Virus record (IMG/VR): IMGVR_UViG_3300025141_011978
Coordinates: 1 to 51,221 of that record
Source of the DNA: a virus
DNA length: 51,221 nt
Strand: one strand, 5' to 3'
Made by a program: the position numbers and the translations under genes
Shown here: positions 26,501-33,030 of the stretch, one piece after another
Numbering within the stretch: position 1 is the first letter of the stretch
Layout: every line of letters starts with the position of its first letter
Notes under the pieces: generated by a model
What the model was told of the DNA's origin: nothing
Databases searched by the model: none
What the model saw: only the letters and a program-made list of their open reading frames with translations

Positions 26501-26949
26501 TTATCAATTACCTTTTTTATTTTATCCATTAATGTATTAAATGTGCTTACTGCATCATCAAGCTTTTTATCTTTTTTAACTTCTTTACCTAAAAGTTTTT
26601 CATCTATTAATTCTTTTAACATACCCATAGGTGGTGCTCCTGGACTTATTATCGGTTTACCTTCTTTTGGAATAAACAATAAAGTTGGTAAACTCATAAC
26701 TCCAAATGCAGCGGCTAATTCCATTTCATCCTCAGTATTAACTTTATAGATATCAACTTCACCATCATATTCTGTATACAGTTCTTCTAATATAGGTTCT
26801 AATACTCTACAAGGCCCACACCAAGTAGCATAGAAATCTATCAATACAGGTTTCTTTCCAAGAAATTTTAATTCACCTTCATTTTCATCTACTTTTTTAA
26901 GATCATATACATTCTCATTAAAGTATTTTGTTGTAACATTTTTTACCAT
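26497..26949 (-). CDS. trxA: thioredoxin
   Basis: 150 residues from the ATG at 26949, with AGAGG upstream. The active site is WCGPC in LIDFYATWCGPCRVLEP, and the cis-Pro loop is SLPTLLFIPKEGKP. A basic, helical extension of about 30 residues follows the fold. Thioredoxin reduces disulfides and can serve as a polymerase processivity factor or support ribonucleotide reductase. The N-terminus has no signal, so it is cytoplasmic. Confidence 0.93.
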   Translation of the reverse strand: MVKNVTTKYFNENVYDLKKVDENEGELKFLGKKPVLIDFYATWCGPCRVLEPILEELYTEYDGEVDIYKVNTEDEMELAAAFGVMSLPTLLFIPKEGKPIISPGAPPMGMLKELIDEKLLGKEVKKDKKLDDAVSTFNTLMDKIKKVIDK

Positions 26950-26950
26950 T

Positions 26951-27181
26951 TTATAATCCTCTCTTAACTGGAATATCTTCTTGAGTTGGTTTACATCCAC
27001 AATTCTTTATGAACTCTTTCATATTAGGATCATTTACAGCTGCTTCATAATTGGTAAAAGTAACTATATGATGATCACACATATGTTGAACAAGTGCTTC
27101 TGCTATCACCTTACGAGCTGCTACACTGTGTAAGTTAGCATCTGTATAATTTTCTAGTACATGCATAAAATCGTCTATCAT
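26951..27181 (-). CDS. small helical hypothetical protein
   Basis: 76 residues from the ATG at 27181, which overlaps the upstream stop as ATGA and has GGGGGG before it. His- and Cys-bearing (HMCDHHIV; FIKNCGCKPTQED), so metal binding is possible. Its end, RGL then TAA, is the ribosome-binding site of the thioredoxin gene. Unrecognised. Confidence 0.65.
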   Translation of the reverse strand: MIDDFMHVLENYTDANLHSVAARKVIAEALVQHMCDHHIVTFTNYEAAVNDPNMKEFIKNCGCKPTQEDIPVKRGL

Positions 27182-27597
27182 TTTTTTGCCCCCCGTTTGG
27201 CCTTTTTTCGTTTCTTCCATTTGTTTAATTCTTTATATAATTTTTCATCCGCTGTTAACTTCTTCCTTTTCTTTAGTGGTTTCACTTTAGTAGGTTTAAG
27301 AGTACCCTTTAATTCAGGTTGTTCTTTACCTTTGTGAAATACATTACCATCTTTATCAACAAACTCTGCCATCCAATGCCACCCAGCAGGACGACCTGTT
27401 TTCTTTTGTTTCTTCCAAGATGGATAGAAATCTTCTAACGTCATTTGAGATGTAGTAATTCTTGTAACACATCTAGAACAAGTAACGGCAACAGCATCTT
27501 CGCTGGTCTGAATATATTCAGATTGACAATGTTTACACTGCATATATCGCTTTCCGTCTTCGTAGAAACTTATATATTCTTTGTTCTTTTTTACCAT
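27178..27597 (-). CDS. zinc-ribbon protein with basic C-terminus
   Basis: 139 residues. Two CxxC knuckles, CKHC and CSRC, 19 residues apart, form a zinc ribbon near the N-terminus. A conserved-looking block (GRPAGWHWMAEFVD) and a Lys-rich tail (LNKWKKRKKAKRGAKK) follow. Nucleic-acid binding is likely. It heads the run that ends with the IMPDH-like gene, behind promoter 27616. Confidence 0.75.
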   Translation of the reverse strand: MVKKNKEYISFYEDGKRYMQCKHCQSEYIQTSEDAVAVTCSRCVTRITTSQMTLEDFYPSWKKQKKTGRPAGWHWMAEFVDKDGNVFHKGKEQPELKGTLKPTKVKPLKKRKKLTADEKLYKELNKWKKRKKAKRGAKK

Positions 27598-27615
27598 ATA
27601 TGTATCTCACTTTAT

Positions 27616-27645
27616 AATATACTACATTATATACATATATACCAA
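27616..27645 (-). promoter_or_regulatory. host-type promoter of the zinc-ribbon/thioredoxin/def/IMPDH run
   Basis: Coding strand TTGGTA, 18 bp, TATATT, 19 nt before the zinc-ribbon gene start. Same spacing and the same GCTTG lead-in as the TTGACT promoters. Confidence 0.55.
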
Positions 27646-27658
27646 GCTTTATTTTTTA

Positions 27659-27907
27659 TTAATTTATTTTTTGGGGAGAATAAAACCGTTTTCCTATTTT
27701 AGATTTATCTACAAACATACCACCAAGTGTACTGTCATAATAAACATAATGATAATGATCTACTTTACAATATTTTGGGCATTGATATTTCTTATAAACA
27801 GTTACAATTCTGTTTTCATAGTAGTATTCTTTTGGTTTTGTCTTTTCATTAACAAGTCCAATTAAAATTGCTACTCCTAATACTATTAATGTTTCTGTTA
27901 TACCCAA
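27659..27907 (-). CDS. small membrane-anchored protein
   Basis: 82 residues, apparently with a TTG start at 27907 overlapping the upstream gene by 10 nt; the start is uncertain. An N-terminal helix (ITETLIVLGVAILIGLV) is followed by a Tyr/Lys-rich tail with CPKYC. No family recognised. Confidence 0.6.
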   Translation of the reverse strand: MGITETLIVLGVAILIGLVNEKTKPKEYYYENRIVTVYKKYQCPKYCKVDHYHYVYYDSTLGGMFVDKSKIGKRFYSPQKIN

Positions 27908-28230
27908 CCTTCATTCTCTACCCCCGCTGTTTTTCTTGGTGCCTTTACATGTATTGTATTTTCTTTTAATCTCTTTTTAACTAAATGAAAATTTCTTAAC
28001 AACTGGCAACCTAATCTTATCTTAGATGTACTTTGTAAATCAAAAAAACCGCTCTGTGGTAGAACGGCATCCATATATCTACATAATTGTTGGCGACTCA
28101 TTCTATGTAAATCACCATCTATACCTACACCTAATATTTCACTGTCATCTGGATACTCCACATACTTTTCAATCGAAATATAAATATACCCGAACATATC
28201 CAGGATGAATCTTAATAAACGCTGTCTCAT
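27898..28230 (-). CDS. hypothetical protein
   Basis: 110 residues from the ATG at 28230, which has AGGG 8 nt upstream; starts at 28236 or 28197 are also possible. It overlaps the upstream gene by 62 nt. The central part (HRMSRQQLCRYMDAVLPQSG) and basic C-terminal half look like a small nucleic-acid-associated or regulatory protein, but nothing is recognised. Confidence 0.55.
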   Translation of the reverse strand: MRQRLLRFILDMFGYIYISIEKYVEYPDDSEILGVGIDGDLHRMSRQQLCRYMDAVLPQSGFFDLQSTSKIRLGCQLLRNFHLVKKRLKENTIHVKAPRKTAGVENEGWV

Positions 28231-28630
28231 TTCCATGACCCTTCTTCTCCCATAACTTGTCAATCAGATAAGCTGAACCTACACCGATTGCATTATACAC
28301 AATATCATTCTTGGAAAACCCATCACCACCCCAAGAACCATATTGTTCCCAAGGTACAAATGCATCTATCCCTTCTTTTAATAACCCCAACCCTACTGTA
28401 GTTTTTATTGCATGTGTTGGTGTCATTCCTTTACTTGTAAATAAATAGTATAAACCAAAACTTCCTACACCATGAACTTGTTTATCTTCGGTTGGTTGAA
28501 GAGTATCTTCTGCCCATCTCCATTTACCAATTTCGGGTTCCTGTCCAAAAGAAAACGCAATTACTGTTCCTGCAATAATACATCCCATTATAACTACGAG
28601 TAACCATTCTCCTATCTTTTTGAGTTTCAT
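28169..28630 (-). CDS. YfiM/DUF2279-like membrane or periplasmic protein
   Basis: 153 residues, ATG preceded by AAGGA. The N-terminal helix (WLLVVIMGCIIAGTVIAFSF) may be a signal anchor. The rest follows the YfiM-like pattern: DKQVHGVGSFGLYYL, GLGLLKEGIDAFVPW, FSKNDIVYNAIGVGSAYLID. Such proteins are small envelope proteins of unknown function found in bacteria and many phages. Confidence 0.7.
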   Translation of the reverse strand: MKLKKIGEWLLVVIMGCIIAGTVIAFSFGQEPEIGKWRWAEDTLQPTEDKQVHGVGSFGLYYLFTSKGMTPTHAIKTTVGLGLLKEGIDAFVPWEQYGSWGGDGFSKNDIVYNAIGVGSAYLIDKLWEKKGHGNETAFIKIHPGYVRVYLYFD

Positions 28631-28649
28631 TGTTCATTCCTTGCCCCCG

Positions 28650-28802
28650 CTAGTTATCATTCTTTTTTTTAATTATATTCGCTTCAACTACTGGAAGATG
28701 TGTACGAAGTATCTCTTCCAACACTCGTACTTGTTTCTTTAACTCCTGATTTTCTCTCAGAGTTTTAGTGTATAAGTATAGCCAATCTACTTCGCTCTTC
28801 AT
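28650..28802 (-). CDS. 50-residue coiled-coil protein (found by hand translation)
   Basis: ATG 2 nt after the protease stop, ending in TAG, with the next gene 19 nt beyond. The translation MKSEVDWLYLYTKTL then RENQELKKQVRVLEEILR is an uninterrupted helix with heptad pattern; the end is basic. No separate ribosome-binding site is needed if it is coupled to the protease stop. It fills an otherwise empty gap in a tightly packed operon. Confidence 0.65.
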   Translation of the reverse strand: MKSEVDWLYLYTKTLRENQELKKQVRVLEEILRTHLPVVEANIIKKKNDN

Positions 28803-28804
28803 CA

Positions 28805-29644
28805 CTATTCATCATCTTCATCTTTATCTTTATCTTCGGGCTTCTGTTTTGCTTTACGAGCCTTTTTACATTCATCTATTGAAATTGAATCATCATAAAT
28901 AAACTGATAATCATTATCTTCAAGCAATTGATAAACTCTATCAATAGGAATAAAATATCCCATGTGAGTTATAGCATCTGCTGAGAATCCCATAGGTTGA
29001 ATTGATATTCTTGATGGTATTCCAATGTATTCATATTTCTTACGATTGGATGACCAACGATATACCGCGCCACCAGAGTTACCAAAGATAGTAGGAGCTG
29101 ATGACATCCAATATTTGTAATGGTCAATCTCATCATCCATATATGTAATCATCCCATTGGATGCTACAGGCGGGTGACCTAATGATGCACCTACTGCAAA
29201 ACAATCATCAAAGATATGTACATTCTCTATATCATTAAGTGGAAACATATTAGCTACCCAATCTGCTTTGTTCTCTGTATCTCTCATTCGTAGTAATGCC
29301 CAATCTTGACCACCATCCACTTCTGAGTAAGCAACTATATCTGCTTCTACTGCGAATGAACCTACTGTGTGAGAATAGTTGTTATACTTAAAGTACTCAA
29401 CATATACAGTATCTAATATTTCCTTATCGACTTTGCGTTTAAGAACTGGATCCCATCTCTTCTCAATGTGAACACTGTCATCAATGACGTGTTGATTTGT
29501 AATGATGTAAGTATAAACCTCATCCTTATATTCTTCTGAATATACTACAGTACCGCTACCACCAGCTTTTTTAGTTCTGACTCTAACGGTTGGATAAAAC
29601 ATTTGTTCGTGCTGTTGTATTATTTGCTTACTTGCTTTTGCCAT
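28805..29644 (-). CDS. trypsin-like serine protease (S1/DegP-type fold), cytoplasmic
   Basis: 279 residues, ATG preceded by GGGAGG. The catalytic triad is visible: H52 (IITNQHVIDD), D114 (GGQDWALLRM) and S190 (FGNSGGAVYR). No signal peptide and no PDZ domain; the C-terminus is a charged Lys/Asp/Glu tail (KPEDKDKDEDDE). It may cleave host or virion proteins; the usual T4 prohead protease family is different. Substrates unknown. Confidence 0.88.
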   Translation of the reverse strand: MAKASKQIIQQHEQMFYPTVRVRTKKAGGSGTVVYSEEYKDEVYTYIITNQHVIDDSVHIEKRWDPVLKRKVDKEILDTVYVEYFKYNNYSHTVGSFAVEADIVAYSEVDGGQDWALLRMRDTENKADWVANMFPLNDIENVHIFDDCFAVGASLGHPPVASNGMITYMDDEIDHYKYWMSSAPTIFGNSGGAVYRWSSNRKKYEYIGIPSRISIQPMGFSADAITHMGYFIPIDRVYQLLEDNDYQFIYDDSISIDECKKARKAKQKPEDKDKDEDDE

Positions 29645-29662
29645 TGTACTAACCTCCCGTTG

Positions 29663-30055
29663 TTATTTTTTTTTAATTTCCGTACTACCTTGACTTCTGA
29701 GATAGTCTTCTAAGTTTTTAAACTCTTCATCCAATGCATCCAAGAATGGATCTTTTGGTGTATGAGCTACCCAATCACCACCATTTGGAAATGCTATATA
29801 AATTACTTCACCAGTTTCCAAATCTTTTACTACTATGTAGATATACATACCATCTGAAAATGCCTGTCCTTTTGTCATATCTAATTTTACAATTTTACCA
29901 CTATCCGGTTCAAACGATGAAACCTTATACCATATATTAGTAGTCTCTTCACATACACACTCTGGTGTTGTCACTTGTGAGAAGACCAAACCAATATAAA
30001 ATAAAAGTAAACCTATTGTAGACTTTTTTAAAACTGAATACAGATTTATCTTCAC
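29663..30055 (-). CDS. secreted hypothetical protein
   Basis: 130 residues, GTG start preceded by GGAG. A signal peptide (SVLKKSTIGLLLFYIGLVFS) precedes a small domain with a CVC motif near the mature N-terminus and a beta-rich core (DGMYIYIVVKDLETGEVIYI). Probably periplasmic. First gene of the protease operon, behind an ATATTTATA motif that nearly touches its ribosome-binding site. Confidence 0.68.
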   Translation of the reverse strand: MKINLYSVLKKSTIGLLLFYIGLVFSQVTTPECVCEETTNIWYKVSSFEPDSGKIVKLDMTKGQAFSDGMYIYIVVKDLETGEVIYIAFPNGGDWVAHTPKDPFLDALDEEFKNLEDYLRSQGSTEIKKK

Positions 30056-30070
30056 TTGTCTTCTCCTATA

Positions 30071-30079
30071 TATAAATAT
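30071..30079 (-). promoter_or_regulatory. putative late promoter motif
   Basis: Coding strand TATATATTTATATATAGGAG; the motif runs straight into the ribosome-binding site of the gene starting at 30055, so the leader would be very short. Confidence 0.5.
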
Positions 30080-30090
30080 ATAATTTATGT

Positions 30091-30218
30091 AAAAAATAAC
30101 TCCCGAAAATCTACTGTTAAGTTGAAGCCGCGGGAATAACTTCTATTTAACGATTCTCGGGAGTATTATATTTTCCTACCCAAATCTTATGTTGTAAGAA
30201 TTCCCTTATTCCGGCTTC
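30091..30218 (-). ncRNA. nested hairpin RNA ending in a terminator-like stem, with an alternative pairing
   Basis: Minus strand: ACTCCCGA (30157-30164) pairs with TCGGGAGT (30099-30106), inside it GTTAA with TTAAC, and inside that GAAG with CTTC, followed by TATTTTTT. Upstream, GAAGCCGGAATAA (30206-30218) is complementary, with a 3-nt bulge, to the inner arm at 30124-30139. The two folds exclude each other, as in an attenuator. No coding sequence is seen here. Confidence 0.55.
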
Positions 30219-30220
30219 TC

Positions 30221-30233
30221 TATAAATAAATAT
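30221..30233 (-). promoter_or_regulatory. putative late promoter motif before the nested RNA
   Basis: Coding strand GTATATTTATTTATAGAG, a slightly extended version of the core. It would start transcription just ahead of the structured RNA. Confidence 0.4.
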
Positions 30234-30285
30234 ACATCATATTTAGAAAACGATAATAATATATTATAGATGTGAGTAGAAACAC

Positions 30286-30321
30286 AAAAAGGTTATATGT
30301 ATATCAATATATATAACCTTT
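30286..30321 (-). terminator. terminator of the dnaK transcript
   Basis: Minus strand AAAGGTTATAT, 12-nt loop, ATATAACCTTT running into TTTTT. Lies about 100 nt past the dnaK stop. Confidence 0.8.
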
Positions 30322-30328
30322 GTGATGT

Positions 30329-30417
30329 GGGTAATATTTTTACCCAATGTAACCTATTTTATTTTGATGAGCAGTGTTACATCAAAATTTATGATAGTGA
30401 TTGAGATTGAATCTCAA
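30329..30417 (-). other. three hairpins in the dnaK 3' untranslated region
   Basis: In transcription order: TTGAGAT/ATCTCAA (30401-30417), ATTTTGATG/CATCAAAAT with a 10-nt loop (30361-30388), and GGGTAA/TTACCC (30329-30345). None has its own T-run. Together with the terminator they make four stems in 130 nt and may stabilise the dnaK mRNA. Confidence 0.6.
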
Positions 30418-30423
30418 TTACAT

Positions 30424-32289
30424 TTAGACTTCCTCGAACTCTGCTTCTTCAACATCACCCGTATCGGATTGTGGTTCTTGTGGTTCGTTAGTCTGGTACA
30501 TCTTCTGACTTATTTCCATCATGACATTATTTAATTCGTCTAATCTATCCTTGATAGTTTGAATATCTGTACCTTTGTTATCTTCTTCAAGATTAGAAAC
30601 TACATCCTCAATGGATTGTTTTTCTTCACTTGAAATCTTACCACCGAACTCACCTTCGAGTTGTTCTCGTGTTTGGTGAATGATTTGGTCTGCCTGATTA
30701 TGAGTATTAACTTGTTCAAGTTTTTCTTCATCTTCCTTAGCATGAGCCTCAGCATCAGTTCTCATTTTATCAATATCATCTTGACTTAAACCACTTGAAG
30801 CTTCAATCCTAATTGATTGTTCTTTACCAGTAGTCTTATCTTTAGCTGATACATTTAATATACCATTAGCATCAATATCAAATGTTACTTCGATTTGTGG
30901 TTGACCTTTTGGTGCGGGTGAGATTCCATCCAAGTGAAACTTACCAAGAGATTTATTTCCATCCACAATTTTACGTTCACCCTGTAGTACGTGTATCTCT
31001 ACCGAGGGTTGGTTGTTAGCTGCTGTTGAAAAGATTTGAGATTTCTTTGCAGGTATTGTAGTGTTAGCTGTAATTATTGGTGTAGCAACTCTTCCCATTG
31101 TTTCAATTCCTAATGTGAGAGGTGTCACATCAAGCAGTAACACATCATCTACATCACCACTCAATACACCACCCTGAATAGCAGCGCCCATAGATACTAC
31201 CTCATCTGGATTTACATTCTTGTTAGGGTCTTTTCCAAATACATATCTTACCATCTCTGATACTTTTGGGATACGAGTTGAACCACCAACAAGAATTATC
31301 TCATCAATCTCAGTTGGTTTCTTATTAGCATCATTCAAAGCTTTTTTACAAGGTTCAATAGTTCTCTTCAAAAGTTTATCTATAAGAGTTTCAAACTTAG
31401 CCCTTGTTAACGATAAGTTAAGATGTTGAGGACCATTACTATCCGCAGTAATAAAAGGTAAGTTAATGTTAGTACTCTTAGCTGAAGATAATTCACATTT
31501 AGCTTTCTCACCTTCTTCTCTTAACCTCTGTAATGCCATTGGGTCTTTACTTAAATCAATTCCATTTGATTTCTTAAACTCTGATACCATCCAATCAATA
31601 AGTGCTTGGTCAACATCATCACCACCCAGATGTGTATCACCATTAGTCGATAGAACCTCAAAGACACCATCACCCAATTCTAAAATGGAAACATCAAATG
31701 TTCCACCACCGAAATCATATACTGCTATAACTTTACTCTCGTCTTTTTTATCAAGACCATACGCAAGTGCCGCGGCCGTTGGTTCGTTGATTATTCGTTT
31801 TACATTTAATCCAGCTATTGCTCCAGCATCTTTAGTAGCTTGTCTCTGTGAGTCATTGAAGTAAGCAGGTACTGTAATCACAGCATCTGTTACCTCACTA
31901 CCAAGATATGCTTCAGCATCTTTTTTAATTTTCTGTAATACGAATGCTCCAAATTCAGGTGGGGTATAATCCTTACCACCCAAAGAAATCTTTACTTCAC
32001 CCTTACTACCTTGTATTATTTTGTAAGGTACTTCTTTTATTTCATTTGATACCTCACTAAACTTTCTACCCATAAATCTCTTTGATGAGAATACTGTATT
32101 TTCCGGATTGGTTACTGCTTGTCTTTTTGCAGGCTCACCAACTAATTTCTCATCACCCTTTGCAAATGCGATAACTGAAGGGGTGGTTCTACTACCCTCA
32201 CTATTCGTGATGACAGTAGCTTCACCACCTTCGATTACGGAGACACATGAGTTTGTTGTTCCTAAATCTATTCCAATTGTTTTTGCCAT
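30424..32289 (-). CDS. dnaK: molecular chaperone DnaK (Hsp70), full length
   Basis: 621 residues, ATG preceded by AGGAG. The nucleotide-binding domain is complete: [75 protein letters not shown]. The substrate domain ([28 protein letters not shown]) and helical lid follow, ending EEAEFEEV. It is not a fragment. No dnaJ or grpE is visible, so it would depend on host cochaperones. Likely acquired from a bacterium; a role in virion assembly or replication is inference. Confidence 0.97.
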   Translation of the reverse strand: MAKTIGIDLGTTNSCVSVIEGGEATVITNSEGSRTTPSVIAFAKGDEKLVGEPAKRQAVTNPENTVFSSKRFMGRKFSEVSNEIKEVPYKIIQGSKGEVKISLGGKDYTPPEFGAFVLQKIKKDAEAYLGSEVTDAVITVPAYFNDSQRQATKDAGAIAGLNVKRIINEPTAAALAYGLDKKDESKVIAVYDFGGGTFDVSILELGDGVFEVLSTNGDTHLGGDDVDQALIDWMVSEFKKSNGIDLSKDPMALQRLREEGEKAKCELSSAKSTNINLPFITADSNGPQHLNLSLTRAKFETLIDKLLKRTIEPCKKALNDANKKPTEIDEIILVGGSTRIPKVSEMVRYVFGKDPNKNVNPDEVVSMGAAIQGGVLSGDVDDVLLLDVTPLTLGIETMGRVATPIITANTTIPAKKSQIFSTAANNQPSVEIHVLQGERKIVDGNKSLGKFHLDGISPAPKGQPQIEVTFDIDANGILNVSAKDKTTGKEQSIRIEASSGLSQDDIDKMRTDAEAHAKEDEEKLEQVNTHNQADQIIHQTREQLEGEFGGKISSEEKQSIEDVVSNLEEDNKGTDIQTIKDRLDELNNVMMEISQKMYQTNEPQEPQSDTGDVEEAEFEEV

Positions 32290-32323
32290 TTCTAACTCCT
32301 GTTAATTTTGATTAATTATTTAC

Positions 32324-32351
32324 ACTATATATATTACAATAACCATACCAA
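32324..32351 (-). promoter_or_regulatory. possible host-type promoter of dnaK
   Basis: Coding strand TTGGTA, 16 bp, TATAGT, about 35 nt before the dnaK ATG. No inverted repeat of CIRCE type is visible. Confidence 0.4.
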
Positions 32352-32353
32352 AC

Positions 32354-32920
32354 CTATTTTCCGAAGCAAACATACATTAAGTCTGACAATCTGTCAATAG
32401 TAATATATTTTTTCTGACTTTTTGTATTCCAAGTCTGACGATAACAGATAGGAACACCATTGTTAATAGATTGTTTTTTAAATCTACTGAGCTTCCTTGG
32501 GGAATCATCTACCAACACATCTACATCAACTGACCATTTCTTATGAGTGTAATGTATTTCATCAAAAACAAATCCCCATCTCTGTAACCATTGGGTTGTG
32601 AGGTCTCTACAATTTTCTCTTTGAGCGGAAACTAAAATAAGTTCGTGTCCGTGATTCTTTGCCCACTCTTTTAGAACTGGCCAATCTGTTAATGAGGTTT
32701 CAATAACATTAGCTTCAGGACCAAATAGTTCCTCAAAGTATTCATCAAAAACATATTTTTCAGTTTCCCCATCAGTCCAAAATGGAAGCCACTCTTCCCA
32801 GTCCCAACTAGTAGGGATACCAATCTTATCAGCGTGTTCTGGGTAAACTTCTTTTATTTTATTTATAAGGTCAGGAATAAAATCTCTTAATACTCCATCG
32901 CAATCTATTCCTATTCTCAT
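32354..32920 (-). CDS. HAD-superfamily nucleotidase (5'(3')-deoxyribonucleotidase-like)
   Basis: 188 residues, ATG preceded by AAAGG. HAD motif I is RIGIDCDGVLRDF (D6, D8), motif II ELILVSAQ, and motif III plus the acidic pair is KKWSVDVDVLVDDSPRKL. The cap and length fit the NT5C/deoxyribonucleotidase type that dephosphorylates nucleoside monophosphates, but phosphatase substrate cannot be read from sequence. It lies immediately downstream of the structured RNA at 32945. Confidence 0.85.
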   Translation of the reverse strand: MRIGIDCDGVLRDFIPDLINKIKEVYPEHADKIGIPTSWDWEEWLPFWTDGETEKYVFDEYFEELFGPEANVIETSLTDWPVLKEWAKNHGHELILVSAQRENCRDLTTQWLQRWGFVFDEIHYTHKKWSVDVDVLVDDSPRKLSRFKKQSINNGVPICYRQTWNTKSQKKYITIDRLSDLMYVCFGK

Positions 32921-32944
32921 TTGTAACCTTTATTTAATTGTGAG

Positions 32945-33026
32945 GAGAGTGCCCGGAGGGACTGGTGGTTGAGCAGTTAATCTAGTCCGAAGACTCCAGA
33001 CAACCCCAAGTATGCGGGCGACTCTC
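32945..33026 (-). ncRNA. unassigned structured RNA between the vWA and HAD genes
   Basis: Minus strand: GAGAGT-C-GCCC at the 5' end pairs with GGGC-ACTCTC at the 3' end (10 bp with one bulge). Inside lie a cUUCGg tetraloop hairpin (AGTC-TTCG-GACT, 32984-32995) and complementary blocks GGTTG/CAACC and CTGG/CCAG that cross, hinting at a pseudoknot or a switch. It is more GC-rich than its surroundings. It is not a tRNA: no T-loop or anticodon arm fits. It could be a riboswitch or leader of the HAD gene. Confidence 0.6.
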
Positions 33027-33030
33027 TATT

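Noticed and set aside
32945-33026. tRNA gene, suggested by 7-bp-like closing arms
   Set aside because: No TTCRA-type T-loop, no anticodon arm and internal pairings that do not fit a cloverleaf on either strand; kept as an unassigned structured RNA.
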